A stretch of DNA of 64,000 nucleotides from Paramixta manurensis (GTDB taxonomy: Bacteria; Pseudomonadota; Gammaproteobacteria; Enterobacterales; Enterobacteriaceae): positions 3,038,001-3,102,000 of the forward strand of contig NZ_CP054212.1 of the NCBI RefSeq assembly GCF_013285385.1. The letters are read 5' to 3'. This document shows, piece by piece, positions 28,270 to 37,598 of the stretch. Every line of letters begins with the position of its first letter. Position 1 is the stretch's first letter. The position numbers and the translations under genes are program-made. The notes under the pieces are model-generated. The model saw only the letters and a list, made by a program, of their open reading frames with translations. It was not told the DNA's origin and made no database searches.

Positions 28270-28773
28270 TATAGGTAGGCTGTCCGAAATTATTTCGGGC
28301 AGCGATTAATTACCCCCACCACTGAATAATTAGCTGGCTAATCATTTGCATTTCAAAAGAAATAACTATGATCGGTAAAACCGGAAAAAAGCTTTTCATT
28401 GCTTATTGTCCAGCGGAAATTATCTTAAATTTGCTTTCATACGTTAACTTATCCCATCAATTGCACTTATTTTCTCCTTTACTCACTTTAAAATGACGAT
28501 AATTTAACCAGATTATTACACGCTTGTTGTACATCAAAAAAACCTATAAAAAAGTGGATAAAACCCCTCGCCACCGGGCTTGTAATCGGGTAACCTCCTC
28601 TTCGATTAGATCAATGCGTATCCAATTTTCCCTTTTTTACAATTAAAATGTGCTCCTTAACACATTTTAGTAATTCAGGAATTGTCTTACACAGAGTCCC
28701 TAATTAATCTCAGTTGGTTTTGCAACTTTACTAACGGCTTCGTCGTTAAGGACTTCAAGGGATAACAAACATA
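28270..28773 (+). promoter_or_regulatory. Long AT-rich gap between lpxT and mepS
   Basis: A strong hairpin (28279-28303, arms GCTGTCCGAAAT/ATTTCGGGCAGC) without a T run follows lpxT. The rest is AT-rich and has no credible gene. The last 40 bases before mepS, including ACGGCTTCGTCGTTAAGGAC, look like the E. coli mepS leader and probably carry a conserved 5' UTR. Confidence 0.5.
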
Positions 28774-29346
28774 ATGGTCAAGTCTCAACCAATTCTGAGA
28801 TATATCCTCCGGGCATTGCCCGCTGTCGCGCTGGCGACATTACTCTCAGCATGTAGCACGAATGGTGGACAGAACGCACAAACTGAGACGCATGCAGTTA
28901 AGAACCAGAACGGTTTTTTACTTCAAGCTTCTCAGGATGAATTTGAACAGATGGTTCAGAACGTGGATGTTAAATCACGGATCATGGATCAATATGCGGA
29001 TTGGAAAGGCGTACGTTATCGCCTGGGCGGCACGACAAAGCGCGGTATTGATTGCTCCGCTTTTGTTCAGACCACTTTCCGCGAACAATTTGGGCTTGAC
29101 CTGCCACGTTCAACGTGGGAGCAGCAAGGTAGCGGTAAAGAAGTTTCCCGCAATAAGCTGCGCCCCGGTGATTTGGTGCTGTTTCGCGCCGGTTCTACCG
29201 GTCGCCACGTAGGCATTTATTTGGGAAATGATAACTTTGTTCATGCCTCAACCAGTAGCGGTGTGATGATCTCCAATCTGAATGACTCCTACTGGAAGAA
29301 TCGCTACCGGGAAGCACGGCGAGTTCTGAGCAAAACGCAGAGTTGA
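28774..29346 (+). CDS. mepS: Murein DD-endopeptidase MepS/Spr (NlpC/P60)
   Basis: Outer-membrane lipoprotein that cuts D-Ala-mDAP cross-links to allow murein growth. The 190-aa product has a lipobox LLSAC (Cys27) and an NlpC/P60 domain with catalytic Cys94 (GIDCSAF), His145 (GRHVGIY) and His157 (FVHAS). In E. coli its level is set by Prc/NlpI proteolysis. Confidence 0.97.
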   Translation: MVKSQPILRYILRALPAVALATLLSACSTNGGQNAQTETHAVKNQNGFLLQASQDEFEQMVQNVDVKSRIMDQYADWKGVRYRLGGTTKRGIDCSAFVQTTFREQFGLDLPRSTWEQQGSGKEVSRNKLRPGDLVLFRAGSTGRHVGIYLGNDNFVHASTSSGVMISNLNDSYWKNRYREARRVLSKTQS

Positions 29347-29382
29347 TGTTATCCCACTGAAGTCTGCAAAACATGAGAAAAG

Positions 29383-29409
29383 ACGCTGCTACGGCAGCGT
29401 TTTTTTTTG
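29383..29409 (+). terminator. Rho-independent terminator of mepS
   Basis: ACGCTGC/GCAGCGT stem-loop followed by nine T residues, about 36 bp past the mepS stop. Confidence 0.93.
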
Positions 29410-29596
29410 CCTGTGTATAAAGCTCCCGGCAAGCCGCTTTTTCTGTGCTTGCTCACGCGGTTTTAATAAAACGTTTTTGAATCAAAAGAATAACGAGACA
29501 GCGCGCTTTGGCCGTTATATTCTCCTTTACTTGTCATTCGTCTCTGAATAGCCGCTTATTAAAAATAAAACCCGGCGAAAATGAGGGATAAAAGCA

Positions 29597-29722
29597 ATGC
29601 CACTATCCACAAAATCATTCAGGTTGCGTCGAGGCGGCGAAGACGTGAACGCCTGTCAGCTTATGTCGGTGAGCGGGCGGGGTGAAAACGTGCAGCCAAC
29701 CATGAGGCAGCCTGAAGAATAA
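29597..29722 (+). CDS. Candidate 41-aa leader ORF coupled to pdeN
   Basis: A 42-codon frame starts with ATG at 29597 behind GAGGG at 9-nt spacing. Its TAA overlaps the pdeN ATG by one base (TAATG). The product is basic and has no recognised domain. The pdeN start itself has only a distant GAGG, so translation could depend on reinitiation. The upstream part of this gap (29410-29596) holds no gene that I can support. This is inference from signals only. Confidence 0.4.
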   Translation: MPLSTKSFRLRRGGEDVNACQLMSVSGRGENVQPTMRQPEE

Positions 29723-31290
29723 TGGGTATCTCAACGGCAGTGACACGCCACACGGCCAATCCGCGAAAAATAGCGTGGATTAGTGCAGTGATCGGTTTTA
29801 TTTGCTCCCTCATCGTTATCACCTTAGCGTTCGGCTTTATTTACCAGAAACGCGCGCAACAGCATGACCAATTGGTGAATGTCACGCGTCAATTTGTCAT
29901 TAACGCCTTTAACGAACTGACTCACACCCTGCTACCGTTGCTTCCCTTAGTTGGCACTGAATGCCACAATGTTAACAGTGAACTCACCTCACGGGCGGCG
30001 TTTGCCAGTAATATCCGGGCGATTTTGCTCGTGCATGACGGCAACGCCTACTGCTCTTCCGCGACCGGGGCTTTTTTACTGTCTACCCATAAAATCTCAC
30101 CGAAAACAGCGCTGAATAAAATACGCGATCTTACCTTGTTGCCCGGTACGCCAATGTTGCCGCATAAACCCGCGATGGTGTTATGGCTGCGCAAACCCGG
30201 CACAGCCAACGATGGCATCATGACCACCCTGAATCTTAATTTTACGCCCTTCCTGTTACTGACATCGCGCCATCAGGAAATGCAGGGAATGGCGCTGGTT
30301 TCAGGTAATCAGGCATTAACCACCTGGAATAATCGGGTAATTGATGTGGCAGCCTTACCCGCCCATCCGCTACGCCAATTCAGTATTCCGGGCTACCCGT
30401 TAACCCTGCTTTTGTATGGCGAGGCGCTACCGGAACGCGATATACATTTGGTATTACTGGCGGGGTTACTGTTAGCGATGTTGATTGGCAGTAGCTGCTT
30501 TGTCTGGCTGACACGCCGTGTTCGCCCCGGTAAAGAAATTCTGTTGGGGATAAAACGTGGGGAGTTCTATGTCGAATATCAGCCGCTTATCGAGGCCTCG
30601 ACCGGTCACGCTTGCGCACTAGAAGCCTTGCTGCGCTGGACACACCCGAGCGAAGGGCCAATTCCTCCAGATGCCTTTATCAGTTACGCCGAAGGGCAAA
30701 ACCTAATCATTCCCCTCACTCGCCATCTGTTTGATTTGGTTGCGCGCGATGCCAAAAAATTAAAATATGCGCTGCCGGCAGGAATGCATATCGGCCTCAA
30801 CCTGTCGCCGAGCCATCTCGCCTCCCCTGACTTTCAGCGCGATGTTATGGCGTGGATTGATGCCATGCCTGCCGACCATTTCAACTATGTTTTTGAAATT
30901 ACGGAACGTACTATGGTGTCGGAAAAGAACGCCGGTGAAATTTTCGCCTGGTTGCATCAAAAGGGCATTCAGATCGCCATTGATGATTTTGGTACGGGGC
31001 ATAGTGCGCTGATTTATCTTGAAAAATTCAAATTCGATTATTTAAAAATCGATCGTGGCTTTGTGCAAAGTATCGGCATGGAAACCGTGACCTCCCCGGT
31101 CTTGGATGCAGTATTGAATTTAGCAAAGAAACTAAATCTCCAGACCGTTGCCGAAGGGGTGGAAACTGGCGAACAGGCTGCCTGGTTGGTTAACCGTGGC
31201 GTCACGTATCTACAAGGTTACTTATTCAGTTATCCGTTAAACGCCCAGCGACTGATTCGCTGGTTTCGGCAGCAAGAACGTTTACCCTGA
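29722..31290 (+). CDS. pdeN: Cyclic-di-GMP phosphodiesterase PdeN (Rtn), CSS-EAL type
   Basis: Membrane-bound enzyme that linearises c-di-GMP. Of 522 aa, it has an N-terminal membrane segment (about residues 17-40), a periplasmic domain with the redox-sensing CSS motif (AYCSSATG), a second membrane segment (about 240-262) and a C-terminal EAL domain. EALLRW, the metal ligand motifs EITERTM and IDDFGTGHS, and the YLKIDRGFV segment are intact, so it should be active. It lies between mepS and yejA as E. coli rtn does. Confidence 0.93.
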   Translation: MGISTAVTRHTANPRKIAWISAVIGFICSLIVITLAFGFIYQKRAQQHDQLVNVTRQFVINAFNELTHTLLPLLPLVGTECHNVNSELTSRAAFASNIRAILLVHDGNAYCSSATGAFLLSTHKISPKTALNKIRDLTLLPGTPMLPHKPAMVLWLRKPGTANDGIMTTLNLNFTPFLLLTSRHQEMQGMALVSGNQALTTWNNRVIDVAALPAHPLRQFSIPGYPLTLLLYGEALPERDIHLVLLAGLLLAMLIGSSCFVWLTRRVRPGKEILLGIKRGEFYVEYQPLIEASTGHACALEALLRWTHPSEGPIPPDAFISYAEGQNLIIPLTRHLFDLVARDAKKLKYALPAGMHIGLNLSPSHLASPDFQRDVMAWIDAMPADHFNYVFEITERTMVSEKNAGEIFAWLHQKGIQIAIDDFGTGHSALIYLEKFKFDYLKIDRGFVQSIGMETVTSPVLDAVLNLAKKLNLQTVAEGVETGEQAAWLVNRGVTYLQGYLFSYPLNAQRLIRWFRQQERLP

Positions 31291-31353
31291 GGCGCGCGGC
31301 AGGGATAATAGACCGCCACGATTCATTCTATTTTCATGGAGCCTTTTGACACG

Positions 31354-33162
31354 ATGTTACCGCGCCTGATGGTCTTTTGGTTATTAAGCCTTATTTCGCT
31401 CACGGGACAGGCGGACACCATTCATGAAAGCTATTCCTTCGCCAAACTCGGCGAACCGAAATATGCCGCCGGTTTTACCCATTATGACTATGTAAACCCG
31501 GCTGCGCCCAAAGGCGGCCAGATGACGCTGGCAGCGATTGGGACCTACGATAATTTCAACCGCTTTGCTTCACGCGGCAACCCTGGCGCCGGTACCGATA
31601 CGCTGTACGATAGTTTATTTACCACCTCGGATGATGAACCTGGTAGCTATTACCCGCTGATCGCTGAATCTGCGCGCTATCCGGATAATTTCCAATGGGC
31701 GGAGATCCGCATTAATCCGCGCGCCCGTTTTCAAGACGGGTCGCCGATCACCGCCAATGACGTTGCCTTTACTTTCCAGAAATTTATGACAGAGGGCGTC
31801 CCGCAATTTCGGGTGATTTATAAAGGCGTTACTATCAAAGCTATCTCACGCCTAACCGTGCGGATTGAGCTTGCGAAACCCGATCGGGAAATGATGCTTG
31901 GCCTGTTCAGCCTGCCGATTTTGGCGGAAAAGTTTTGGCAACATCATAAATTTAACGAACCGCTGGGATTTCCGCCCCTCTCCAGCGGCCCTTATCGCAT
32001 TACTTCGTATAAAATGGGCCAGTACATTACCTACTCACGCGTGAAAAATTACTGGGCGGCTAATCTGCCGGTTAATAAAGGCCGCTTTAATTTCGATACC
32101 CTGCGTTACGACTATTATCTGGACGATAATGTTGCCTTTGAAGCCTTCAAAGCAGGCGCCTATGACTTACGTCCGGAAGGTTCGGCCAGAAAATGGGCCA
32201 CGCAGTATCACGGTAACAACTTCTCGCATCACTACATCGTCAAAGCGGCACGCGCCAATACCGTCGCTACCGATACGCGCTGGCTGGCGATGAATAACGA
32301 AAAAGCGCGCTTTGCCGACCGCCGTGTACGCGAGGCGTTGACGCTGGCGTTTGATTTTAACTGGATGAATAAGGCGCTGTTTTATCATGCGTACAAACGG
32401 ACCAGCAGCTATTTTCAAAATACCGAATACGCGGCACAGGGTTATCCTGACGCGCAGCAGTTGGAAATAGTCGCCCCGTATAAAGGCCGTATTCCGGATG
32501 AGGTATTTAGCGGGCAATTCCAGCCGCCCTCCTCCGATGCAAGCGGTTATGATCGCGCTAACTTGCTAAAAGCGCTGGCGCTATTGAAACAAGCGGGTTG
32601 GCAATTAAAAAATCAACGGCTGGTTAATGACCAAACCGGCAAGCCTTTCACCATTGAGCTACTACTGCGTAGCGGTGAAAATATTGAGTGGGTATTGCCG
32701 TTTAAACATAACCTTTCCCGCCTCGGGATCACGCTCGATCTGCGTCAGGTTGATAGTTCACAATACCTGCGTCGCCTGCGTAAAGGCGATTATGACATGA
32801 TCCCTTCCACCTATTACGCCTCGCCTTCGCCGGGCCAATCGCTGCAAATTATGTGGGATTCGCGCTATATCGAATCAAGCTGGAACCAGGCACGCGTTAA
32901 AAATCCGGTGGTCGATGATCTCATCGCACGTATCATGCAGCATCAGGGCGATGAGAAAGCGCTGGTGCCGCTGGGCCGCGCGCTCGATCGGGTTTTATTA
33001 TGGAACTATTACATGATCCCAATGTGGTATAACGCGGAAGATCGTTTTGCTTACTGGAATAAATTCTCGATGCCATCAGTGGCGCCGGCCTATTCTCTCG
33101 GCAGTGATAACTGGTGGTACGATGTTAACAAAGCCGCACAGCTACCGGCCCAGCGTCGTTAA
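31354..33162 (+). CDS. yejA: Peptide ABC transporter periplasmic binding protein YejA
   Basis: Receptor of the YejABEF oligopeptide importer, which takes up microcin C in E. coli. The product of about 602 aa has a hydrophobic signal peptide ending in GQADT and an SBP_bac_5 domain beginning YDYVNPAAPKGG, with FDNFNR-like and NPRARFQDGSPITA segments typical of YejA. I prefer the ATG at 31354, which has GGAG upstream, over the one at 31336. Confidence 0.94.
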   Translation: MLPRLMVFWLLSLISLTGQADTIHESYSFAKLGEPKYAAGFTHYDYVNPAAPKGGQMTLAAIGTYDNFNRFASRGNPGAGTDTLYDSLFTTSDDEPGSYYPLIAESARYPDNFQWAEIRINPRARFQDGSPITANDVAFTFQKFMTEGVPQFRVIYKGVTIKAISRLTVRIELAKPDREMMLGLFSLPILAEKFWQHHKFNEPLGFPPLSSGPYRITSYKMGQYITYSRVKNYWAANLPVNKGRFNFDTLRYDYYLDDNVAFEAFKAGAYDLRPEGSARKWATQYHGNNFSHHYIVKAARANTVATDTRWLAMNNEKARFADRRVREALTLAFDFNWMNKALFYHAYKRTSSYFQNTEYAAQGYPDAQQLEIVAPYKGRIPDEVFSGQFQPPSSDASGYDRANLLKALALLKQAGWQLKNQRLVNDQTGKPFTIELLLRSGENIEWVLPFKHNLSRLGITLDLRQVDSSQYLRRLRKGDYDMIPSTYYASPSPGQSLQIMWDSRYIESSWNQARVKNPVVDDLIARIMQHQGDEKALVPLGRALDRVLLWNYYMIPMWYNAEDRFAYWNKFSMPSVAPAYSLGSDNWWYDVNKAAQLPAQRR

Positions 33163-33172
33163 GGGGTAGAAC

Positions 33173-34261
33173 TTGGGCGCCTATATTCTTCGTCGACTCT
33201 TACTGGTGATCCCCACGCTATGGGCGATTATTACCATTAACTTTTTTATTGTACAAATTGCGCCTGGCGGGCCGGTCGATCAAGCCATCGCCAATATTCA
33301 GTTCGGGCAAACCAGCGGCCTGCCCGCAGAGGGCGGCGGCGGCCAAAGCCGCGCGGCATTGAAAGCGAATAATCCCGGTGATAGCCAGTACCGCGGCTCG
33401 CGCGGGCTTGATCCGGAGGTGATTGCGGAAATTACCAAACGCTACGGTTTCGATAAGCCATTGCATGAGCGCTATTTCACCTTACTGTGGAATTATCTGC
33501 GGTTCGATTTTGGCGATAGTCTGTTTCGCAGCGCCTCGGTAATTGAACTGATTAAGTCCAGCCTGCCGGTTTCGATTACCCTCGGCTTATGGAGCACGCT
33601 AATCATTTATCTGGTTTCTATTCCATTGGGCATCAAAAAGGCGGTGCGCAATGGCAGTGCCTTCGACATTTGGAGTAGTACCTTAATCATCATCGGTTAT
33701 GCGATTCCGGCGTTTCTGTTCGGCATTATGTTGATCGTGTTGTTCGCCGGCGGCAGCTATTTGGATTGGTTCCCGCTACGCGGCTTAACCTCGCCGCAAT
33801 TCGATACGTTGCCGTGGTATGGCAAAGTCACCGATTATCTGTGGCATATCGCGTTGCCAGTATTGGCAACCGTGATTGGCGGTTTCGCAACGTTGACCAT
33901 GCTGACCAAAAATTCGTTTATGGATGAGATCCGCAAACAATATGTGGTAACCGCGCGCGCCAAAGGATTAGATGAGCAAAAAATTCTTTACCGCCACGTT
34001 TTTCGTAATGCCATGCTGCTGGTAATCGCTGGTTTTCCCGCCACCTTTATCAGCATGTTTTTTACCGGTTCGCTACTGATTGAGGTGATGTTCTCACTTA
34101 ACGGGCTCGGCCTGTTGGGCTATGACGCAACGATTCAGCGTGATTATCCGGTGATGTTCGGTACCTTGTATATTTTCACCCTGATCGGCCTGCTGCTTAA
34201 TATTCTTAGCGACGTGACCTATACCCTGGTCGATCCACGCATTGATTTTGAGGGACGCTAA
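33173..34261 (+). CDS. yejB: Peptide ABC transporter permease YejB
   Basis: Inner-membrane permease of the Yej importer, 362 aa. The family N-terminus MGAYILRRLLLVIPTLWAII is encoded from a TTG start at 33173, preceded by AAGGGG. The BPD_transp_1 EAA-type loop is visible as VVTARAKGLDEQKILYRHVF. It follows yejA by 10 bp and overlaps the yejE start by one base. Confidence 0.94.
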   Translation: MGAYILRRLLLVIPTLWAIITINFFIVQIAPGGPVDQAIANIQFGQTSGLPAEGGGGQSRAALKANNPGDSQYRGSRGLDPEVIAEITKRYGFDKPLHERYFTLLWNYLRFDFGDSLFRSASVIELIKSSLPVSITLGLWSTLIIYLVSIPLGIKKAVRNGSAFDIWSSTLIIIGYAIPAFLFGIMLIVLFAGGSYLDWFPLRGLTSPQFDTLPWYGKVTDYLWHIALPVLATVIGGFATLTMLTKNSFMDEIRKQYVVTARAKGLDEQKILYRHVFRNAMLLVIAGFPATFISMFFTGSLLIEVMFSLNGLGLLGYDATIQRDYPVMFGTLYIFTLIGLLLNILSDVTYTLVDPRIDFEGR

Positions 34262-35283
34262 TGACATTAAGTCCAATTAATCAGGCGCGCTGGCAGCGTT
34301 TTAAACACAATCGCCGTGGCTATTGGTCGCTATGGATTTTCCTGATTCTGTTTCTGTTTTCGCTGTTCGCCGAGTTACTGGCGAATGACAAACCGCTGGT
34401 CGTGCATTATCAGAATCGTTGGTATGCGCCGCTGATTTTTACCTACACCGAAAGTGATTTTGGCGGCCCATTCGCCACGCCTGCCGACTATCAGGATCCG
34501 TGGCTGAAAACGCGAATTAGCCAGCAAGGATGGGCGCTGTGGGCACCGATCCGCTTTAGTGATAACACCATAAATTACGCGACCACTACGCCGTTTCCCT
34601 CGCCGCCCTCGCGGCAAAACTGGTTGGGTACCGATGCCAACGGCGGCGATGTGCTCGCACGTATTCTTTACGGCGCGCGCATCTCGCTGCTGTTCGGACT
34701 GATGCTCACCATTCTTTCCAGCGCAATCGGCATTGTGGTGGGCGCTACCCAAGGCTATTTTGGCGGTAAGATCGATTTATGGGGACAACGTTTTATTGAA
34801 GTGTGGTCAGGTATGCCAACGTTGTTCTTAATTATTCTGCTCTCCAGCGTAGTCCAGCCCGGCTTCTGGTGGCTACTGGCGATTACCGTCATCTTTGGCT
34901 GGATGAGCCTGGTTGGCGTGGTACGCGCAGAGTTTTTGCGTACGCGCAATTTTGACTATATCCGCGCGGCGTTGGCGCTAGGGGTTAGCGATCGGCGAAT
35001 TATGCTGCGCCATATGCTACCGAACGCAATGGTGGCAACCTTAACCTATCTGCCGTTTATTCTTTGCGGTTCGATCACTACCCTCACCTCGCTTGATTTT
35101 CTCGGCTTTGGTTTGCCGCTGGGTTCGCCTTCGCTTGGCGAGTTGTTGTTACAGGGAAAAAATAATTTACAGGCGCCTTGGTTGGGGCTTGCCGGGTTTT
35201 TCTCACTGGCGATCTTATTGTCGCTGCTGATTTTTATTGGCGAAGCGGTTCGTGACGCCTTCGATCCGTCCAAGGTGCATTGA
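34261..35283 (+). CDS. yejE: Peptide ABC transporter permease YejE
   Basis: Second inner-membrane permease, 340 aa, with an N-terminal OppC-N segment and a C-terminal BPD_transp_1 domain carrying the loop YIRAALALGVSDRRIMLRHM. It starts at TAATG, coupled to yejB, and yejF begins two bases after its stop. Confidence 0.94.
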   Translation: MTLSPINQARWQRFKHNRRGYWSLWIFLILFLFSLFAELLANDKPLVVHYQNRWYAPLIFTYTESDFGGPFATPADYQDPWLKTRISQQGWALWAPIRFSDNTINYATTTPFPSPPSRQNWLGTDANGGDVLARILYGARISLLFGLMLTILSSAIGIVVGATQGYFGGKIDLWGQRFIEVWSGMPTLFLIILLSSVVQPGFWWLLAITVIFGWMSLVGVVRAEFLRTRNFDYIRAALALGVSDRRIMLRHMLPNAMVATLTYLPFILCGSITTLTSLDFLGFGLPLGSPSLGELLLQGKNNLQAPWLGLAGFFSLAILLSLLIFIGEAVRDAFDPSKVH

Positions 35284-35284
35284 T

Positions 35285-36874
35285 ATGACCACTCCTCTTC
35301 TCACTATCCGCGATCTGAGCATCGCTTTCCGTCAGGGCGAGACGGAAAATCGCGTGGTAGATACGCTCTCGCTAACGGTAGATGCCGGTGAAACACGGGC
35401 CTTGGTGGGTGAATCGGGTTCAGGAAAAAGCGTTACTGCGCTATCGATTATGCGTTTACTGCCCTCACCGCCCGTTTGTTATCCGCATGGCGATATTCTG
35501 TTTGATGGTCACAGCGTACTGCAAGCCGATGAAAAAACCCTGCGCCGCCTACGCGGGAATCGTATGGCGATGATTTTTCAGGAGCCAATGGTGTCCCTGA
35601 ACCCGTTGCATACCATTGAAAAGCAACTGTATGAGGTCTTGTCGCTGCATCGTGGAATGCGGCGCGAAGCCGCGCGCGCAGAAATGCTGACTTGCCTTGA
35701 AAGGGTCGGCATTCGTCAGGCAAAAGCACGCCTGAACGATTATCCTCATCAGCTTTCCGGCGGCGAACGTCAACGCGTGATGATCGCTATGGCGCTGCTA
35801 ACCCAGCCTGAATTATTGATTGCCGACGAGCCCACCACCGCGTTAGATGTTACGGTTCAGGCGCAAATCTTAACCCTGCTAAAAGAGCTTAAGCAGGAGT
35901 TGAATATGGGGCTGCTGTTTATTACGCATAACCTAAATATCGTGCGCCAAATCGCCGATAACGTCACGGTGATGCGCCATGGACAGGCGGTAGAGCACAA
36001 CACCTGCCAACAGTTGTTCCACGCACCACAGCATGCGTATACCCGTCAGTTGATTGATGCGGAGCCAGAAGGCCGTCCGATTAGCGCCGATTTGGATAAA
36101 CCGCCGCTGTTACGGGTGAATAATTTGCAGGTCTCTTTCCCGATTAAGCGTGGTTTCATGAAGCGTACCGTCGGCCATCATCATGCGTTGAAGTCACTCA
36201 GTTTTGATTTACGCCCGGGTGAAAGTCTGGGTCTGGTGGGCGAATCCGGTTCGGGGAAAAGTACCACTGGTTTGGCGCTGCTACGCTTAATTGCCTCACA
36301 AGGGGATATTTGGTTTAGCGACCAGCCGCTCCATACGCTGAATCGCCGACAGATGCTGCCGGTTCGGCCCCGTATGCAGGTGGTTTTTCAGGATCCTAAC
36401 TCCTCGCTTAATCCACGTCTCAACGTGGTGCAAATTATTGCGGAAGGTTTGCAAGTGCATCGCCCAGGCTTGAGCGAGCAACAACGAGAGGAGTTGGTGA
36501 TTCAGGCAATGCAAGAAGTGGGGCTCGACCCTGCGACGCGTCATCGCTATCCGGCAGAGTTTTCTGGCGGCCAGCGCCAGCGAATTGCCATCGCCCGCGC
36601 GCTGATCCTACAACCCGAATTAATTATCCTTGATGAACCGACCTCATCACTCGATCGTTCGGTGCAGAAACAAATCCTCACGTTGCTGAAAACGCTTCAA
36701 CAACAACATCGCCTAAGTTACGTATTTATCAGCCACGATCTACAGGTGGTTCGCGCGCTGTGCCATCAGGTGATTGTGTTGCGCCAGGGCGAAGTGGTTG
36801 AACAAGGTGATTGCGAGCAAATTTTTGCCGCGCCGCAACAAGCGTATACGCGGCAATTACTGTCGCTGGCCTAA
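35285..36874 (+). CDS. yejF: Peptide ABC transporter ATPase YejF
   Basis: Fused double ATPase that drives YejBE import, 529 aa like the E. coli protein. Walker A motifs GESGSGKS occur in both halves, with signatures LSGGERQR and FSGGQRQR and Walker B LIADEPTTALD and IILDEPTSSLD. The ATG at 35285 gives MTTPLLTIRDLSIAF; the earlier in-frame start lies inside yejE and is rejected. Confidence 0.96.
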   Translation: MTTPLLTIRDLSIAFRQGETENRVVDTLSLTVDAGETRALVGESGSGKSVTALSIMRLLPSPPVCYPHGDILFDGHSVLQADEKTLRRLRGNRMAMIFQEPMVSLNPLHTIEKQLYEVLSLHRGMRREAARAEMLTCLERVGIRQAKARLNDYPHQLSGGERQRVMIAMALLTQPELLIADEPTTALDVTVQAQILTLLKELKQELNMGLLFITHNLNIVRQIADNVTVMRHGQAVEHNTCQQLFHAPQHAYTRQLIDAEPEGRPISADLDKPPLLRVNNLQVSFPIKRGFMKRTVGHHHALKSLSFDLRPGESLGLVGESGSGKSTTGLALLRLIASQGDIWFSDQPLHTLNRRQMLPVRPRMQVVFQDPNSSLNPRLNVVQIIAEGLQVHRPGLSEQQREELVIQAMQEVGLDPATRHRYPAEFSGGQRQRIAIARALILQPELIILDEPTSSLDRSVQKQILTLLKTLQQQHRLSYVFISHDLQVVRALCHQVIVLRQGEVVEQGDCEQIFAAPQQAYTRQLLSLA

Positions 36875-36889
36875 GGCAGGATGAGAAAC

Positions 36890-37234
36890 TTAGCCGTAAT
36901 CGGCAGGTGAGAAGGTTTCGGCGATCGCCACGCCCTGATTTTTCAGGCGACCGGTCGCCGCACACTCATCGACGCGCTGAACGAATAAGCAAGGCTCGCC
37001 TTCCCACTCCAACAGCGCGCATTCCAGTTGAATATCCGCCAACGCGGCTTTCAGAACCGCCATCACATCCCACGCCGGCGCGCCGTTGTGGCTTAACAGT
37101 TTCAGGCCGATCAAGTCGTTTTCATTGCCTGATTCGCTAAGCGTATACGGCTCTACTCGACTGCCGGCTAATCCAGCCGACCAGCGGTAGTATTGTGGCA
37201 AGCGATGCACCACCGACATTGGTAACATGGTCAA
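36890..37234 (-). CDS. yejG: YejG family protein
   Basis: A 114-aa soluble protein of unknown function, the same length as E. coli YejG. It shares the VHRLPQYYRWSAG start and the EGEPCLFVQR and RLKNQGVAIAE segments. It is convergent with yejF, with no clear terminator in the 15-bp gap. Confidence 0.9.
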   Translation of the reverse strand: MTMLPMSVVHRLPQYYRWSAGLAGSRVEPYTLSESGNENDLIGLKLLSHNGAPAWDVMAVLKAALADIQLECALLEWEGEPCLFVQRVDECAATGRLKNQGVAIAETFSPADYG

Positions 37235-37505
37235 ATCCTATCCCCGAAATAATGAACATCGACAATTTCACGGCAGCCATCCGTATCGCGTGAATCCCAT
37301 TCTCCTGGTCAACGGCGACGAAAAATGTCATATCGGCTGTCGCGGGTTTAAAGCACTGCAGTTCTGAGTGATTGTTTTTGAGAGTTCGCTCTCATTTTGT
37401 CGTTATATTTACCGCGTTCGGATGCTGATAACAACCTCTTTTGCTGCAATTTGGTTACTTTTTTGCGCAAAACATTTTACATACAACCAACAAATGAGGG
37501 GATGT
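37235..37505. other. Non-coding gap upstream of yejG
   Basis: AT-rich intergenic DNA that presumably holds the yejG promoter. A short plus-strand frame near 37368 has no ribosome-binding site or recognisable product. The remainder of the gap up to bcr is taken by the structured element at 37506-37585. Confidence 0.4.
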
Positions 37506-37585
37506 GGGCCAGCTCGCCCGCTACGGCGAGGAGGTGCCATTGAGGCTCACAGCAAGCAGGCGCCGCCAGCCTCGCATGCTGGCCC
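37506..37585 (-). ncRNA. Unidentified structured element downstream of bcr
   Basis: An 8-bp outer stem, GGGCCAGC (37506-37513) with GCTGGCCC (37578-37585), encloses a TCGCC/GGCGA hairpin and two further complementary pairs, GGTGCC/GGCGCC and GAGGCT/AGCCTC, which interleave like a pseudoknot. It begins 13 bp past the bcr stop codon. There is no T run, so it is not a standard terminator. I cannot assign an RNA family; strand and function are uncertain. Confidence 0.35.
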
Positions 37586-37598
37586 TTAATATGGCGAC

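Noticed and set aside
37368..37589. 73-codon plus-strand frame between yejG and bcr
   Set aside because: No ribosome-binding site; its second half is the structured inverted-repeat element.
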